This document shows positions 7,398 through 16,500 of a stretch of 29,299 nt of DNA, piece by piece. The stretch lies in assembly GCA_002455425.1 (NCBI GenBank), contig DKKT01000012.1:1-29299 (forward strand), written 5' to 3'. Positions within the stretch are counted from its first letter, which is position 1; the number at the start of each line of letters is the position of its first letter. The notes below the pieces were generated by a model. The model made no database searches. It was given only the letters and a program-made list of their open reading frames with translations, and was not told the origin of the DNA. A program made the position numbers and the translations under genes. Source of the stretch: Chthonomonas sp. UBA6659 (GTDB lineage Bacteria; Armatimonadota; Fimbriimonadia; Fimbriimonadales; Fimbriimonadaceae).

Positions 7398-7832
7398 ATG
7401 GTCGCTTTTCAGGATGTCGCCGAAGAGGCGACCCGACTCATCGCCACGTGCGAACAGAACCGCGAGGCACCGTTCTACAGCGAAAGCACGTTCAGTCGCC
7501 GCCTCCGGTATGCGGCCCAACGACAAAGCCGGATTCCCTTTCGCTCCCGCGATCCCGGCGTGGACTACCTGCGTCGCCAGGAGTGGCAGCGGATCGTCGA
7601 TCGCGCCCGGCTGACTCCGAAGCAACAAGCCGTAATCGTCGCGCGTCTGAACGGGTGGACGTTCGAGGAAATCGGCCGCCGGTTCGGTCACACGAAGCAG
7701 GCGGCGCAGAACGTCTTCCGTCAAGCGGCGGCGAAGCTGGTCCGGGCTTGGAACGACGAGCCGCTGACGGGAATGGCCGATGCCTACCGCGAGGATCTGA
7801 AACGGGGGAGTCGAGGCCCCGTGCAAGGGTAG
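7398..7832 (+). CDS. small protein with sigma-70 region 4-like HTH
   Basis: The 144-residue protein starts at ATG 7398 with a strong purine-rich ribosome site. Residues about 72-114 (LTPKQQAVIVARLNGWTFEEIGRRF and following, then QNVFRQAAAKLVRAW) look like the helix-turn-helix of sigma factor region 4 or LuxR-type proteins. There is no region 2, so it is not a complete sigma factor. The basic N-terminal half (TFSRRLRYAAQRQSRIPFRS) is also consistent with DNA or RNA-polymerase contact. It could be a DNA-binding regulator of the genes that follow, but nothing in the sequence proves its target. Fifty-six bases separate it from the next gene, and no terminator is visible between them. Confidence 0.75.
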   Translation: MVAFQDVAEEATRLIATCEQNREAPFYSESTFSRRLRYAAQRQSRIPFRSRDPGVDYLRRQEWQRIVDRARLTPKQQAVIVARLNGWTFEEIGRRFGHTKQAAQNVFRQAAAKLVRAWNDEPLTGMADAYREDLKRGSRGPVQG

Positions 7833-7867
7833 ACTGCGGGTTCAAATCGGCGCGAGGGACGGGTCCA

Positions 7868-7882
7868 CCTCCGCCACGGAGG
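7868..7882 (+). promoter_or_regulatory. hairpin enclosing the ribosome site of the next gene
   Basis: CCTCCG (7868-7873), CCA, CGGAGG (7877-7882) form a perfect 6-pair GC-rich hairpin whose 3' arm contains the GGAGG Shine-Dalgarno sequence, 6 bases before the ATG at 7889. Folding in mRNA would hide the ribosome site, which suggests translational control of the zinc-ribbon/TPR protein. Confidence 0.5.
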
Positions 7883-7888
7883 CACGCG

Positions 7889-9229
7889 ATGATCGAATGC
7901 GCACAGTGCGGAAAGCAGAATACGATCGACGGCCGATTCTGCCGTTCCTGCGGGGTGGAGTTTCCGCAGTCATTGCTTGCCGCGGGCCGAGAGTCTCTGG
8001 AATCGACGCTGCGGGATGCCCACGATCTGCTCGGCAAAGGTCGCTTTCAGGAAGCGACGCTGTTGGCCGAATCGGCCCATGAGAGCGACCCGAGCTCGGC
8101 TGCGGCCCTTTCCCTTCTCGGCGAATGCCACGAGCGGGCCGGTCGTTACGATCTGGCGCTCGAGTACTTCGAGCGAGCGGCCGCGTTGAACCCCGATTCG
8201 AATCTCGACAAGCTGAAGGTTCAGCGTCTGCGCAAGGTGATCGCGTCGCAAGACTTGGTCGAACCGACGGGCTCGAGTTCGAACCGCAACGCGCTCTTCG
8301 CCGCGATCGCGGCCGTGGTCCTCGTCGTTTCGCTCGGCGCGGCGTTCGCGATCGGCGCCAATACGGCCGGGGGCGCGGCGAAGGCTCCCTCCACGATCGA
8401 GCCGATCACCGAAGCCGCCAAGACCGACAGCCGGCCGTTTGCCACGGGTGGACCGGAGATGGCGCTGAAGTCCGACAAGGAGGCCGTGGACGTCCCTGAA
8501 GTCAAGGACGGGGAGGGAGAGACCGCGCCCCCTGAGGAGGGGAGCGAGCCTCCCGTTGGGGAATCCGCGGCAAAGACCGAGCCGAGTCCTGAGGCCAAGA
8601 CCGCCGTCAAGAGCGAACCGAAGCCTGTGGTCCCGAAGTCCCCTGGGACCGCTACCGAAACGCGCCCGATCGCGGGAGCTCCGAAGATCGAACTCTCGGT
8701 GTCGTCGGGAACCCCGAAGACCACCCCCGCGGAGGCCGAGCCGCAGGACAAGGACAAGGACAAAGACAAAGAGAAGGACAAACCGAAGACCGATCCACCC
8801 AAGAAGGAACAGAAGTCCGATCCGGGGTCCGGAGGTGGGATCATCGATATCCGCCCCTCGACCGGGAAGTCTGGGACCGGCGGAGGGTCGAGCCAATCCG
8901 GCGAAAACACCGTGAAAGTGCGTGACGAGGGCCCGAAGACGCTCCGGCATTGGCTTGAGGTCGCTCGAAGCCGGATGATGCTTCGCGACTGGGCCGCGGC
9001 AGCGAACGCGTTCGAGAACGCGATTCGCGCCGGCGCCGACCCCGGCATCACAAACCAGCGACTCGGACAGTGCTACCAGGAACTGGGGCGCAAGGGCGAT
9101 GCCCGGGCCGCCTACCAGAGGGCGATCAAGTCGTTCGAAGCTCAGCGGAAGGTCGCGCCCGAGCGCACCGAGCGCCTCAACATTTCGATCGAGGCGTGTA
9201 AGCAAGCGCTGCGCGTGCTGGGCGGATGA
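7889..9229 (+). CDS. zinc-ribbon, TPR, single-pass membrane protein
   Basis: This 446-residue protein has, in order: a CxxC...CxxC zinc ribbon (Cys 4, 7, 18, 21); a TPR region (about 38-105, ending YDLALEYFERAAALNPDS); one transmembrane helix (about 134-156); a long Pro/Glu/Lys-rich linker (about 160-345) that includes an Asp-Lys-Glu run; and a second TPR-like helical region at the C-terminus (about 347-446). The N-terminal ribbon and first TPR are probably cytoplasmic, and the linker and second TPR external, giving a protein that could couple the two sides of the membrane. No enzyme signature is seen. It overlaps the next gene by ATGA and is probably co-translated with it. Confidence 0.85.
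   Translation: MIECAQCGKQNTIDGRFCRSCGVEFPQSLLAAGRESLESTLRDAHDLLGKGRFQEATLLAESAHESDPSSAAALSLLGECHERAGRYDLALEYFERAAALNPDSNLDKLKVQRLRKVIASQDLVEPTGSSSNRNALFAAIAAVVLVVSLGAAFAIGANTAGGAAKAPSTIEPITEAAKTDSRPFATGGPEMALKSDKEAVDVPEVKDGEGETAPPEEGSEPPVGESAAKTEPSPEAKTAVKSEPKPVVPKSPGTATETRPIAGAPKIELSVSSGTPKTTPAEAEPQDKDKDKDKEKDKPKTDPPKKEQKSDPGSGGGIIDIRPSTGKSGTGGGSSQSGENTVKVRDEGPKTLRHWLEVARSRMMLRDWAAAANAFENAIRAGADPGITNQRLGQCYQELGRKGDARAAYQRAIKSFEAQRKVAPERTERLNISIEACKQALRVLGG
8747..8782 (+). repeat. six tandem GACAAG-type hexamers
   Basis: Six consecutive 6-base units (GACAAG, GACAAG, GACAAA, GACAAA, GAGAAG, GACAAA) encode alternating Asp/Glu-Lys in the linker of the zinc-ribbon/TPR protein. Being in frame, length changes here would only lengthen or shorten the charged linker. 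Confidence 0.85.
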
Positions 9230-10743
9230 GCTTCGGCATCGGGCGTCGATGCGTGCTCCTTCTGGCCCTTTTCGGCGTCGTCGCGGCAGCATGCCCAGCC
9301 CGAGCCGTCGATGCTCCGAAGATTCTCGTCATCCAGGATCGACCCTCGATGGAAGGAGACGAAACCGAGGCCAATCTCCCGATTCTCAACCTCATCGCCG
9401 ATGAACTCGACAACGACGGCCGGGTCAAGCCGATCGCTTGGTCCATGACCGATCCCGAGTTTCGAAAGGCGGTCGATTCCGGCCTGATCCGGGATGGCGT
9501 CGACTATCCCGAGTTCGAAGATATACGCGTCGGCGCGCAGAAGTTGAAGGTGGAGTACATCTTGATCGTGAGCGCACTCCGACGCAAGGAGCGCCTGGTG
9601 GCCAACGCGGTCCTGTTCCGCCTCGACAGCGCGCGGCCGGCTTGGAAGGATGAGAAGAACCTCAGCGTCGTCGTTTCGGATCGGCCCGACTGGGAGAGTA
9701 CGGCTCGGAGTCTCGCCCGGACCTGGCTCTCTCTCCTGGCGAACGGCCCGCTCAAGGGCTTGAAGCCCAAGCCCCGTCAAGAAGTGCCCGATCCGAACCT
9801 CGGCCCTGCCGACCGTGATCCGACTCCGCCGGAAAACCCCTCGGCACTCGATCCCGAACTGTTCCGCCGCGTCGACGAACTCAAGCGCGCCGATCGCTTC
9901 GCCGAAGCGATCAATCTCCTCCGCGACGCGATCGACTTGGAGCCGACCAACTATCCCCGGCGCGAGGCGCTCGTGAAGCTCCTCCTGGAGCGGGACATGG
10001 CCGAGCAAGCGGTTCAGCACGCGGAGCGCACCCTCCAGTTGATGCCCGACAAGACCGAGATGCGGTTCCTCGCCGCGAGGGGCTACCTCGGCATCGACAA
10101 ACCGACCGACGCTCAACGACTCGTCAACGAAGCCCTCTCCCGCGGACTTGACACGCTCGATCTCCAGATTCTGCTCGGGGAAATCCTCCTTGCCAAGCAG
10201 GAGGCTCCGGGAGCGATTGCGGCCTTCACCCGGGGGCTGAAGGAAGGCAACCGGTTCGATGCGAGAGCCGGCCGCGCCATCGCCTACGCCCTCGATAATG
10301 ATCCGGTCGCGTCTCGGCGAGACATCCTCGCGCTCGGCGGCGGCGATGCGCGCATGCGCCAAGCGGGCTACGACTGGCTCGCGAGCTCGACCCAGCGCGC
10401 GGTCGAGCGCATCGCTCAGAACTTGCGCGAAGCACTCCAGCTGGCCCGCCTCAACCCGAAGGATGCCGGCGCGATCCAAAAGGCCAAGGACGCCGAGAAA
10501 CTCGCAACGACGTTGGCTTCTCTCATCGAGCAGTTCCCGGTACCCGATCGCCACAAGGAGTCTCACCAGGGCCGCCTTTTGGCACAGAAATTGCTCGTTC
10601 AAGCGGCGAGCGAGACACTCGAGTTCGCCCGACTGGCCGATGCAGACACCGGCGTCGAGGCGACCCTCAGTCTGGGTGAAGCGATGAAGCAGTTCCAGAC
10701 CGTGAAGAGTGCGTTCGCCGATGAACGGAGCAAAGGACCGTGA
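9226..10743 (+). CDS. exported TPR protein
   Basis: The 505-residue protein starts at the ATG overlapping the previous stop. It has a clear signal peptide, MSFGIGRRCVLLLALFGVV then AAACPARA, cleaved near residue 27. Residues about 30-160 form an alpha/beta domain (KILVIQDRPSM, then LKVEYILIVSALRRKERLVA) that resembles TolB N-terminal or CsgG-type periplasmic domains; this is a resemblance only. Residues about 210-350 are TPR repeats (RFAEAINLLRDAIDLEPTNY, AEQAVQHAERTLQLMPD, EAPGAIAAFTRGLKEGN). The rest is helical. It is likely a periplasmic scaffold partner of the membrane TPR protein encoded just upstream. The function is unknown. Confidence 0.85.
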   Translation: MSFGIGRRCVLLLALFGVVAAACPARAVDAPKILVIQDRPSMEGDETEANLPILNLIADELDNDGRVKPIAWSMTDPEFRKAVDSGLIRDGVDYPEFEDIRVGAQKLKVEYILIVSALRRKERLVANAVLFRLDSARPAWKDEKNLSVVVSDRPDWESTARSLARTWLSLLANGPLKGLKPKPRQEVPDPNLGPADRDPTPPENPSALDPELFRRVDELKRADRFAEAINLLRDAIDLEPTNYPRREALVKLLLERDMAEQAVQHAERTLQLMPDKTEMRFLAARGYLGIDKPTDAQRLVNEALSRGLDTLDLQILLGEILLAKQEAPGAIAAFTRGLKEGNRFDARAGRAIAYALDNDPVASRRDILALGGGDARMRQAGYDWLASSTQRAVERIAQNLREALQLARLNPKDAGAIQKAKDAEKLATTLASLIEQFPVPDRHKESHQGRLLAQKLLVQAASETLEFARLADADTGVEATLSLGEAMKQFQTVKSAFADERSKGP

Positions 10744-11405
10744 GCAACGAGATTCTTCAATTGATCGGCATCTCGACCCTCGTTTTCGCAGGGTCGATCG
10801 TCCTCGGATACGTCGTAGGCGTCTTGCGCAACGGGCGTCGGGTCGTCGCACCGGCGATCGGGGTCCAATTGCGGCTGAAGTCGCCCTCCGGCGTGTACCG
10901 AGCGCGCCTCCTGCGCACCGAGAAGGGTGGGTGGTGGCTCAGCAGTCCACTCCAGCGGAACGCGTATGTGCCGCTTCGTGTCGGGGAGCCGTTGGTCGTC
11001 GAGGCACCATCGAGTGTGGGTGCGATGGTCTTCCACACCGAGGTCCTCGAACGCGACGCCGGCACGCACGAGTTTCGGGTTCGGCCGCCACGCGAAGTGC
11101 GCGAGGTCGAGCGTCGCTTGGAGTATCGGCATAAGAGCTTTCTTGGGCGTCCGTTCAAAGCCAACGGGGAGCCGGCCGAACTCGTCGATCTTTCCGCCAC
11201 CGGGGCGCGGTTCTTGACGCTCGCACCCGCTGCGAAGGGCGACGATCTGCGGCTGGAGCTGCCCGATCCATTCGGAACGGTGATCGGCTGGGTCCTCGAG
11301 ACCGAGCCCGCGTCGCTGGGAAGCCAAACCGGCGCCCTCGTCCGCGTCCGACTCGCGACACCTCTGGAAGGGCTCCCGAAGCCGGCCGCACCCGCTTCCC
11401 CGTGA
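10740..11405 (+). CDS. membrane-anchored PilZ-domain protein
   Basis: The start is a GTG that overlaps the preceding stop (GTGA). The 221-residue protein has one N-terminal transmembrane helix (about 8-28), a small beta domain like the YcgR N-terminal region (about 40-118) and a PilZ domain with both c-di-GMP contact motifs: RLEYR (R126-R130, RxxxR) and DLSATG (D150-G155, DxSxxG). It should therefore bind c-di-GMP at the inner face of the membrane. Its tight coupling to the two TPR genes suggests that c-di-GMP controls whatever envelope assembly or motility function they serve. The C-terminus ends in a Pro/Ala-rich tail. Confidence 0.9.
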   Translation: MSNEILQLIGISTLVFAGSIVLGYVVGVLRNGRRVVAPAIGVQLRLKSPSGVYRARLLRTEKGGWWLSSPLQRNAYVPLRVGEPLVVEAPSSVGAMVFHTEVLERDAGTHEFRVRPPREVREVERRLEYRHKSFLGRPFKANGEPAELVDLSATGARFLTLAPAAKGDDLRLELPDPFGTVIGWVLETEPASLGSQTGALVRVRLATPLEGLPKPAAPASP

Positions 11406-11454
11406 CGTCGGTGGGACTTTCGGGGGTGGGGATGTGGTTCCTCAGCGCCGAAGG

Positions 11455-11460
11455 TATACT
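11455..11460 (+). promoter_or_regulatory. -10 element for tRNA-Asn
   Basis: TATACT is a near-consensus -10 hexamer 13 bases upstream of the mature tRNA 5' end. The -35 region is poor, so read-through from the PilZ gene may also contribute. Confidence 0.5.
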
Positions 11461-11473
11461 ATTCGTTCGATGT

Positions 11474-11549
11474 TGCCGCATAGCTCAGTCGGTAGAGCAG
11501 CTGACTGTTAATCAGCGGGTCGTAGGTTCGAGTCCTACTGCGGCAGCCA
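11474..11549 (+). tRNA. tRNA-Asn (GTT)
   Basis: The 76-base gene folds as a standard cloverleaf: acceptor stem TGCCGCA/TGCGGCA, D arm GCTC-AGTCGGTAGA-GAGC, anticodon stem GCTGA/TCAGC around loop CTGTTAA (anticodon GTT), and a T arm with GTAGG/CCTAC around TTCGAGT. The discriminator is G and the CCA end is encoded. A strong terminator follows 12 bases later. Confidence 0.97.
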
Positions 11550-11561
11550 CTTTTTAGGTTC

Positions 11562-11588
11562 AAAAAGCCCCTTCCGAGGGGCTTTTTT
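11562..11588 (+). terminator. intrinsic terminator after tRNA-Asn
   Basis: GCCCC (11567-11571), loop TTCCGA and GGGGC (11578-11582) form the core stem, flanked by five A before it and six T after it. This is the clearest terminator in the window and isolates the tRNA from the minus-strand cyclase gene beyond. Confidence 0.93.
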
Positions 11589-11868
11589 GTTGCCCCATGG
11601 TTGGATTGGGAAGAGTTCTGGGAAGAGTTGACGGGCCGTTTTGGCGATCCATGCCCCCAAGAGAACGGCATCGGCCAGTCCCATCTCTTCGCGTCCCGAA
11701 CCGAGAGCGTGCACGACGCAAGGTATCCGCCGGGGGGAGTCGCCACCCCCGAGCGTCTGCGATTCTGGACCCCGCTGCACGCGTCCGAAAAGTCCAAAAA
11801 ACGGGGCGCGTCTCGTCCGTGACACTGCTGAAGGGCTCGGCAGCGATCGTCTCGACCCCGAGGAGACC
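11589..11868. other. intergenic, no gene recognised
   Basis: This stretch of 280 bases lies between the tRNA terminator and the 3' end of the minus-strand cyclase gene. Short frames cross it on both strands but none has a family signature or ribosome site. A run of six A at 11796-11801 reads as T6 on the minus strand after CGCGCCCCG and may help to end the cyclase transcript, but no compact stem is visible. No att-like copy of the tRNA 3' end was found. Confidence 0.6.
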
Positions 11869-13584
11869 TCAATCCGGTGGCGATTCGACCAGGAAGAGGA
11901 ACTCGGTCGGGGCATCCCAACCTTTGAGCAGCTTGCGCCCGCTCTCGAACCGTCTTCCGCACGCGCGGGCCGCCTCGGCGTACCGTTCGCTCACCACGAG
12001 ACGGCTTTGGATGTCGGGTTCCTTTCCGACCGCCTCGAGGCGGGCCGCGAGATTCACCGCTTCGCCATAGAGCGTCATCTGCTGCCGATTCTCGGAGCCG
12101 ATGAGGGCTAGCGTCGTTTCACCCGAGCTCAGCCCGATGCGCACCCTCAGCCCATCCGGGGACAGCGCGCCGGATGAGTTCAGCCGATCGATTCCCGCCA
12201 AGATTTCGAGTGCCGCGTCCAAGACGCGTTGGTGCGGATCGGCCTCGCCGAGTTCTCCGAGCTCCCATTTCGCCGAAAGCCCGTCGCCCATGAAGTTGAT
12301 CACTTCTCCTCCGCTTTGCTCGATGCGCTCGATGACCGCCACGAAGAGCCGGTTCAGCAGCTCGATCGTCTCGCGGGGCGCGGTTCGTCGGGTGAGACGC
12401 GAGAAGTCGGCGACATCGAGGAAGAGCAGACCGCACTCGAAGGTTTCCCAAGCTCCCCGGCCCGCCTTCCGGTTCTCCTCCAACCGACGCAGCGTCGACT
12501 CTCCCACCAGCTGCCCCCAGCGAGCCCGCACGTACAGGCGCTCTCGGTGCTCCTCCAGCGTCCGGACGGCATAGACCACGGTGGGGGCCACCAGAAGCAG
12601 CGCGATCATCGGGGCGAACCAGGGAAACACGGCATGCAGCCGGCTGAACGCTCCCAGGCAAACCGCCGACCAGGTCAAGGCGACGCCGCCCGCAATCAGA
12701 CAGAAGCCCCCGATCATGATCCGTGCCGCCAAGAACCCACCCAGGAGCGAGGCGAGGAGTGTCACGATCGATGCGCTCCAAAGGGGCCAAACCTGGAGTT
12801 CGTTGCGATCGAGCAGGGTGCGGACGGCTTCGGCGTGCACCAACACGCCGGGCACGCTCCAACCGTATGGTGTTGGGTGCAGGTCGGCCGTCCCTTCGTA
12901 GGTCTCCCCCGCGATCACGATCGCACCGCGCAGCAGATCCGGCGGAATCCGTCCCTCGATCACATCCCGGGCCGAGAGCGGCGAGGGCTGACGGCCCGTG
13001 TAGTTGATCTGGACCGGATCGGTCCGGTCCGAAGGTTCATCCGCGAGCGCGGCAGCCAGTCCTCGCAGGGGCGGCGAGAAGGTCGGGTCGTGGCGCGGAA
13101 CCTGCCGGACCACGTCGGCACGGGCCGAAGCCCGATTGACCGAAGCCAGCCGATCGGGCAGATCGAGCGGCGGCACAACGTCGCCGGCCCTGCCGGTGCC
13201 GAGAAGCACCCGTTCACCCGACTCGATGATCGCCTGATCCAAGGCGGCGTTGGGCTGCTCGTCGATCCCCTTGGAGGCGAGGTAGTTGTCGGGATCGGCG
13301 GAGATGACAAAGTCGAGCCCGATCCGTTTCGCCCCGGCCTCGTTCAGCTTCGCGACCAGCTTGGCGAGTTCGCCTCCCCACATCGCCTTCGGGATCGGGC
13401 GCCATGCCTTCTCGGTCGCATCGTCGATCGCGACCACGACCACCCGGTGGCCCTCAGGGAGCGGACCCCGCAGCTGGAACCGGGCGTCGATCGTCCGGTC
13501 CTCACCCTCCTGCAGGAACGGCAGCCACGGCAGGAGAGCGCCGGCGATGCCGACGAACAGGACTGCCAGGGTGAGGGGCCTCAC
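11869..13584 (-). CDS. CHASE2 sensor with class III nucleotide cyclase domain
   Basis: The GTG start at 13584 gives 571 residues. A first membrane helix (about 3-22) leads into an extracytoplasmic CHASE2 domain (about 25-255; VVVVAIDDATEKAWRPIPKA, AKRIGLDFVIS). Three more helices follow (about 268-341), then a cytoplasmic class III cyclase domain (about 384-565). Metal-binding Asp390 (FLDVADF) and Asp434 (FMGDG) and the transition-state Asn511 and Arg515 (VNLAARLE) are present. The base-recognising Lys and Asp of adenylyl cyclases appear as Asn430 and Gln502, and the usual GD before the catalytic Asn is GE. It may therefore make a cyclic nucleotide with altered specificity, or be weak. It lies 4 bases downstream of the CHAT gene in one operon. 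Confidence 0.92.
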   Translation of the reverse strand: MRPLTLAVLFVGIAGALLPWLPFLQEGEDRTIDARFQLRGPLPEGHRVVVVAIDDATEKAWRPIPKAMWGGELAKLVAKLNEAGAKRIGLDFVISADPDNYLASKGIDEQPNAALDQAIIESGERVLLGTGRAGDVVPPLDLPDRLASVNRASARADVVRQVPRHDPTFSPPLRGLAAALADEPSDRTDPVQINYTGRQPSPLSARDVIEGRIPPDLLRGAIVIAGETYEGTADLHPTPYGWSVPGVLVHAEAVRTLLDRNELQVWPLWSASIVTLLASLLGGFLAARIMIGGFCLIAGGVALTWSAVCLGAFSRLHAVFPWFAPMIALLLVAPTVVYAVRTLEEHRERLYVRARWGQLVGESTLRRLEENRKAGRGAWETFECGLLFLDVADFSRLTRRTAPRETIELLNRLFVAVIERIEQSGGEVINFMGDGLSAKWELGELGEADPHQRVLDAALEILAGIDRLNSSGALSPDGLRVRIGLSSGETTLALIGSENRQQMTLYGEAVNLAARLEAVGKEPDIQSRLVVSERYAEAARACGRRFESGRKLLKGWDAPTEFLFLVESPPD

Positions 13585-13588
13585 GCGA

Positions 13589-16500
13589 TCAGCGCTCTCC
13601 CATCAGCACGAAGGCGGACCAGTGGCGGGGGTGGCGGGTTTGGGGGTCCGCGAGCATGGCGAGTTGGGTGTCGCGAAGCGCCTCGAGCTTCGTTCCGGCC
13701 GGGGCGCCGGGTTTCCAGGCGCCGTAGAAGCGGGTCATCAGGCTCTGGGTCGAGGCGTCGGGGACCTTGAAGAGGCTCACGAGGAGGCTTTGGGCTCCGG
13801 CGAAGCGGAACGCGCGCTGGAGGCCGAACACGCCCTCCGAGCCGATGCTGTCGCCCCGGCCGGTGTCGCAGGCGCTCAGCACCACGAGCTCGGTGCCGCG
13901 CAGGTCCATGAGCGAGATCTCGAGCGCTGTCGCCCAGCCGTCGGCCAGGCCCGCCTGGCGAAGGGCCTCCTCTTGGTTCGCTCCGGCCATGACGAGGCCG
14001 CTGCGGATCATCGGGTTGTCGGCGGCGCGGATGCCCCGGCCGGTCATGTCGCTCATCATCCGGTCCTCGCGGTCCCGGGGGTCGATGTTCGGCGGATAGA
14101 AGAACCCGTGGGTGGCGATGTGGAGCACGCGGGGGCGCACGAGGCTGAGCAGCCGCTCTTCGGTGGCGGCCGCACCCTCGATCGGCTTCGCGCCGAGGAG
14201 GGTCGCGACCCTCGCCCCTTCGGCGCTCGCGCTCGGAAGCGGGTCCCACTCGCCGCGGGCGTTCGGGGCGCGGGTGATCGGGGACTTGGGCAGGCTTGCG
14301 CTCGCGGCTTGGAGAGCGGTGGCGGTGGCGCCGAAGTCGGGGCCGGCGAGAACGGCGATCTCGCCCGGCTCACCTGGGATCGGCTTCTCGACGAGGTCGC
14401 GTCCCGAGCCGACGACGCTGAGTGCCATCGTCTCGATCAGATACTTGCCCTTGCCGTCGACGAGGGCGACGAACGGGAGCGAGTGCAGGACCGAGTCGGG
14501 GGCGAGCATCACGCTCGGCGGGAGCTTGCCCAGGGGCTTGATGAGCTTGTCGTGGAGCTTGCGCCCGAGGACCTTGAGCTCCTTCTCGGTCTCGCGCTGA
14601 GTTGCCTCGGGGGCGTTGGGGTCGTTGGCGAGGGCGATCTGCAGGTGCCACTGCTCGACGAGGTCGTCGATCGTCTCGGCACCGCCGAGACGGACAAACT
14701 TCACCTCTCCTTGGTTGCGGACGATGAAGGCGGCGTAGGCGTCGGGGCCGGCGTCCTTCCCCTTCTTGTCCCAGGTCGAGACTCGGAGGAATTCGACGAG
14801 GGCGGCGTCCTTGGCGAGGTTTTTCTGGACGTCCTCCAGCTTGATCTTGAGGTCAGCGCCGAGACGGGGATCTTTGGCCTTCAGCAGCGTCGCCAGCGCG
14901 AGTTCGGCGGACTGACGTTTGGAGCGCAGATCGATGAGCTGGTCGTTCCAGGTCTTCTCGTCCATCTCCTTGGGCCGGGGGCTGGTGACCCAGTCGGTCT
15001 CCTGCTTGGTCGCGATCTGGACCGCGCTGCGAGCTTTCCGGACCTCCTCGTCGGTTTCGGCGGCCTTTTCGCTGATCTTGGCCCGGGTCTGGAGGGTCAG
15101 CCCCGCCGCGCGCAGCGTCGGGAGCCAGGGGTACGAGGATTCGGGGTGATCGAGCCAGCCGAGGCGGAGAAGTGACTTGTTGGTCTCAGCCCCGATACTG
15201 CCGAGTTCCCCCGCCCGCGAGAGTCCCTGGGACGTGAGGAGGGTGGTGACAAGTTCGAGGGATCGGCCACTCAATGCCGAAACGACGGTGTGATCCCCAC
15301 GTTCAGCGGCGAAGATCCCGAGGTTGACGAGGCTGAATAGCACATCCAGGGAGTTTGGGGCGACCTTCTCTTGGATGGCAAGGGCGGCCTCTTGTGAACG
15401 CCTACCCTCATTCAGGTCCCCTTTATCGCTGGCAACAACACCAAGCGCGGTTAGGCTTTGAGCTTCATCCAGTGTGCCCGGGCAGATGCGATGCCTCAGA
15501 TCCGCAGCTGACCTGAACAGCCGCTCTGATTCGGAGTAATCCTGTCGGTCTCTTGCAATTATGCCCAATAGGTGCTGGGACAAGGCGAAGTCCGAGGTAC
15601 CGGGTGCTATCTTACCCAGGATGGAAGCAGAGCGATCGCACCATGTGCGAGCCTCCTCCAGATTCCCGAGTTCGTGAGCGATGCGACCCAAATTGCCCAT
15701 GAGTCCAGCCATCTCGAAGGAGTCTGGTGCGAGTTTCTCAAAGATCGCCAGGGCAGATCGAAAATGCCGATCAGCAATCTCAAGTTGACCGCTTTCCAAT
15801 GCGATCAAGCCGAGGTTGTTCGTAGCCCGTCCGCAGCTCATCGACCCGGGAGCATGTTTGTTGAAGATGCTTAGCGCTGCAAGACAAAGGCTGCCTCCCT
15901 TCTCGAGGTCTCCCATTTTCGTTACAAGCGCGCTCATGTTTGACAAGCTCTCTGCAAGACGTAGAGAATCCGGGGCGATTTGTCTTCTAATTTCCAGTGC
16001 AACAGTCCATCGTCGTAGGGCTTCTTCTAGATCACCGTCCTGCCATGCGAGAACCCCAAGGTTATGTGCTGTCAGCGCCAAGTCTTCGCTGTTCTGACTA
16101 GTCCTTTGGTAAATGGTATACGCAACCAAGTACCTTCGGCGTGCAGTTTGTAAATCTCCTCGTCGCCAGGAGATGTCAGCCAGCAGAAAGTAGTTGTAAG
16201 CAATAATCCATGTGCCAGGGAAGAGACCTTCCTGAATACTAACTGCCGCCAAGATGAAGCGCTCGGCATCATCGAAGTTTCCCATAGCATGAGCTACAAA
16301 CCCAAGATCTGTTACGCTTGTTGCCAAGTCTGCGGAGTCGGGGAGGAGTCTTTCGTAGATCGATACGGACTCTCGAAAGGCACTTTCTGCATTGTGTGGA
16401 TAACCTTCGCTATAGGATATCCTCCCAAGTGAACGGAGCGCGGATGCCAAGGGAAGTTCCAAGGTGAATTCGCGCAAGATCTCCACGACCTTCCGCGCGA

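Noticed and set aside
7840..7866. GGGTTCAAATC resembling a tRNA T arm between the HTH and zinc-ribbon genes
   Set aside because: The bases after the loop do not pair with GCGGG, and no acceptor, D or anticodon arms surround it.
7970..9292. Minus-strand frame (440 codons) opposite the zinc-ribbon/TPR gene
   Set aside because: No recognisable domain; the plus-strand gene has a zinc ribbon, a transmembrane helix and a ribosome site.
9142..10851. Long minus-strand frame (569 codons) opposite the exported TPR gene
   Set aside because: The translation has shadow-like composition, and the plus strand has a signal peptide, TPRs and overlapping operon structure.
11459..11962. Minus-strand frame across the tRNA, with a C-terminus reading TYDPLINSQLLYRLSYAA
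   Set aside because: That peptide is the antisense translation of tRNA-Asn, a well-known spurious protein in annotations; there is no ribosome site or domain.
13286..15175. Long plus-strand open frame (629 codons) opposite the cyclase and CHAT genes
   Set aside because: It is an antisense shadow in GC-rich DNA, Arg/Gly/Glu-rich without any domain, while the opposite strand encodes clear CHAT and CHASE2-cyclase sequences.
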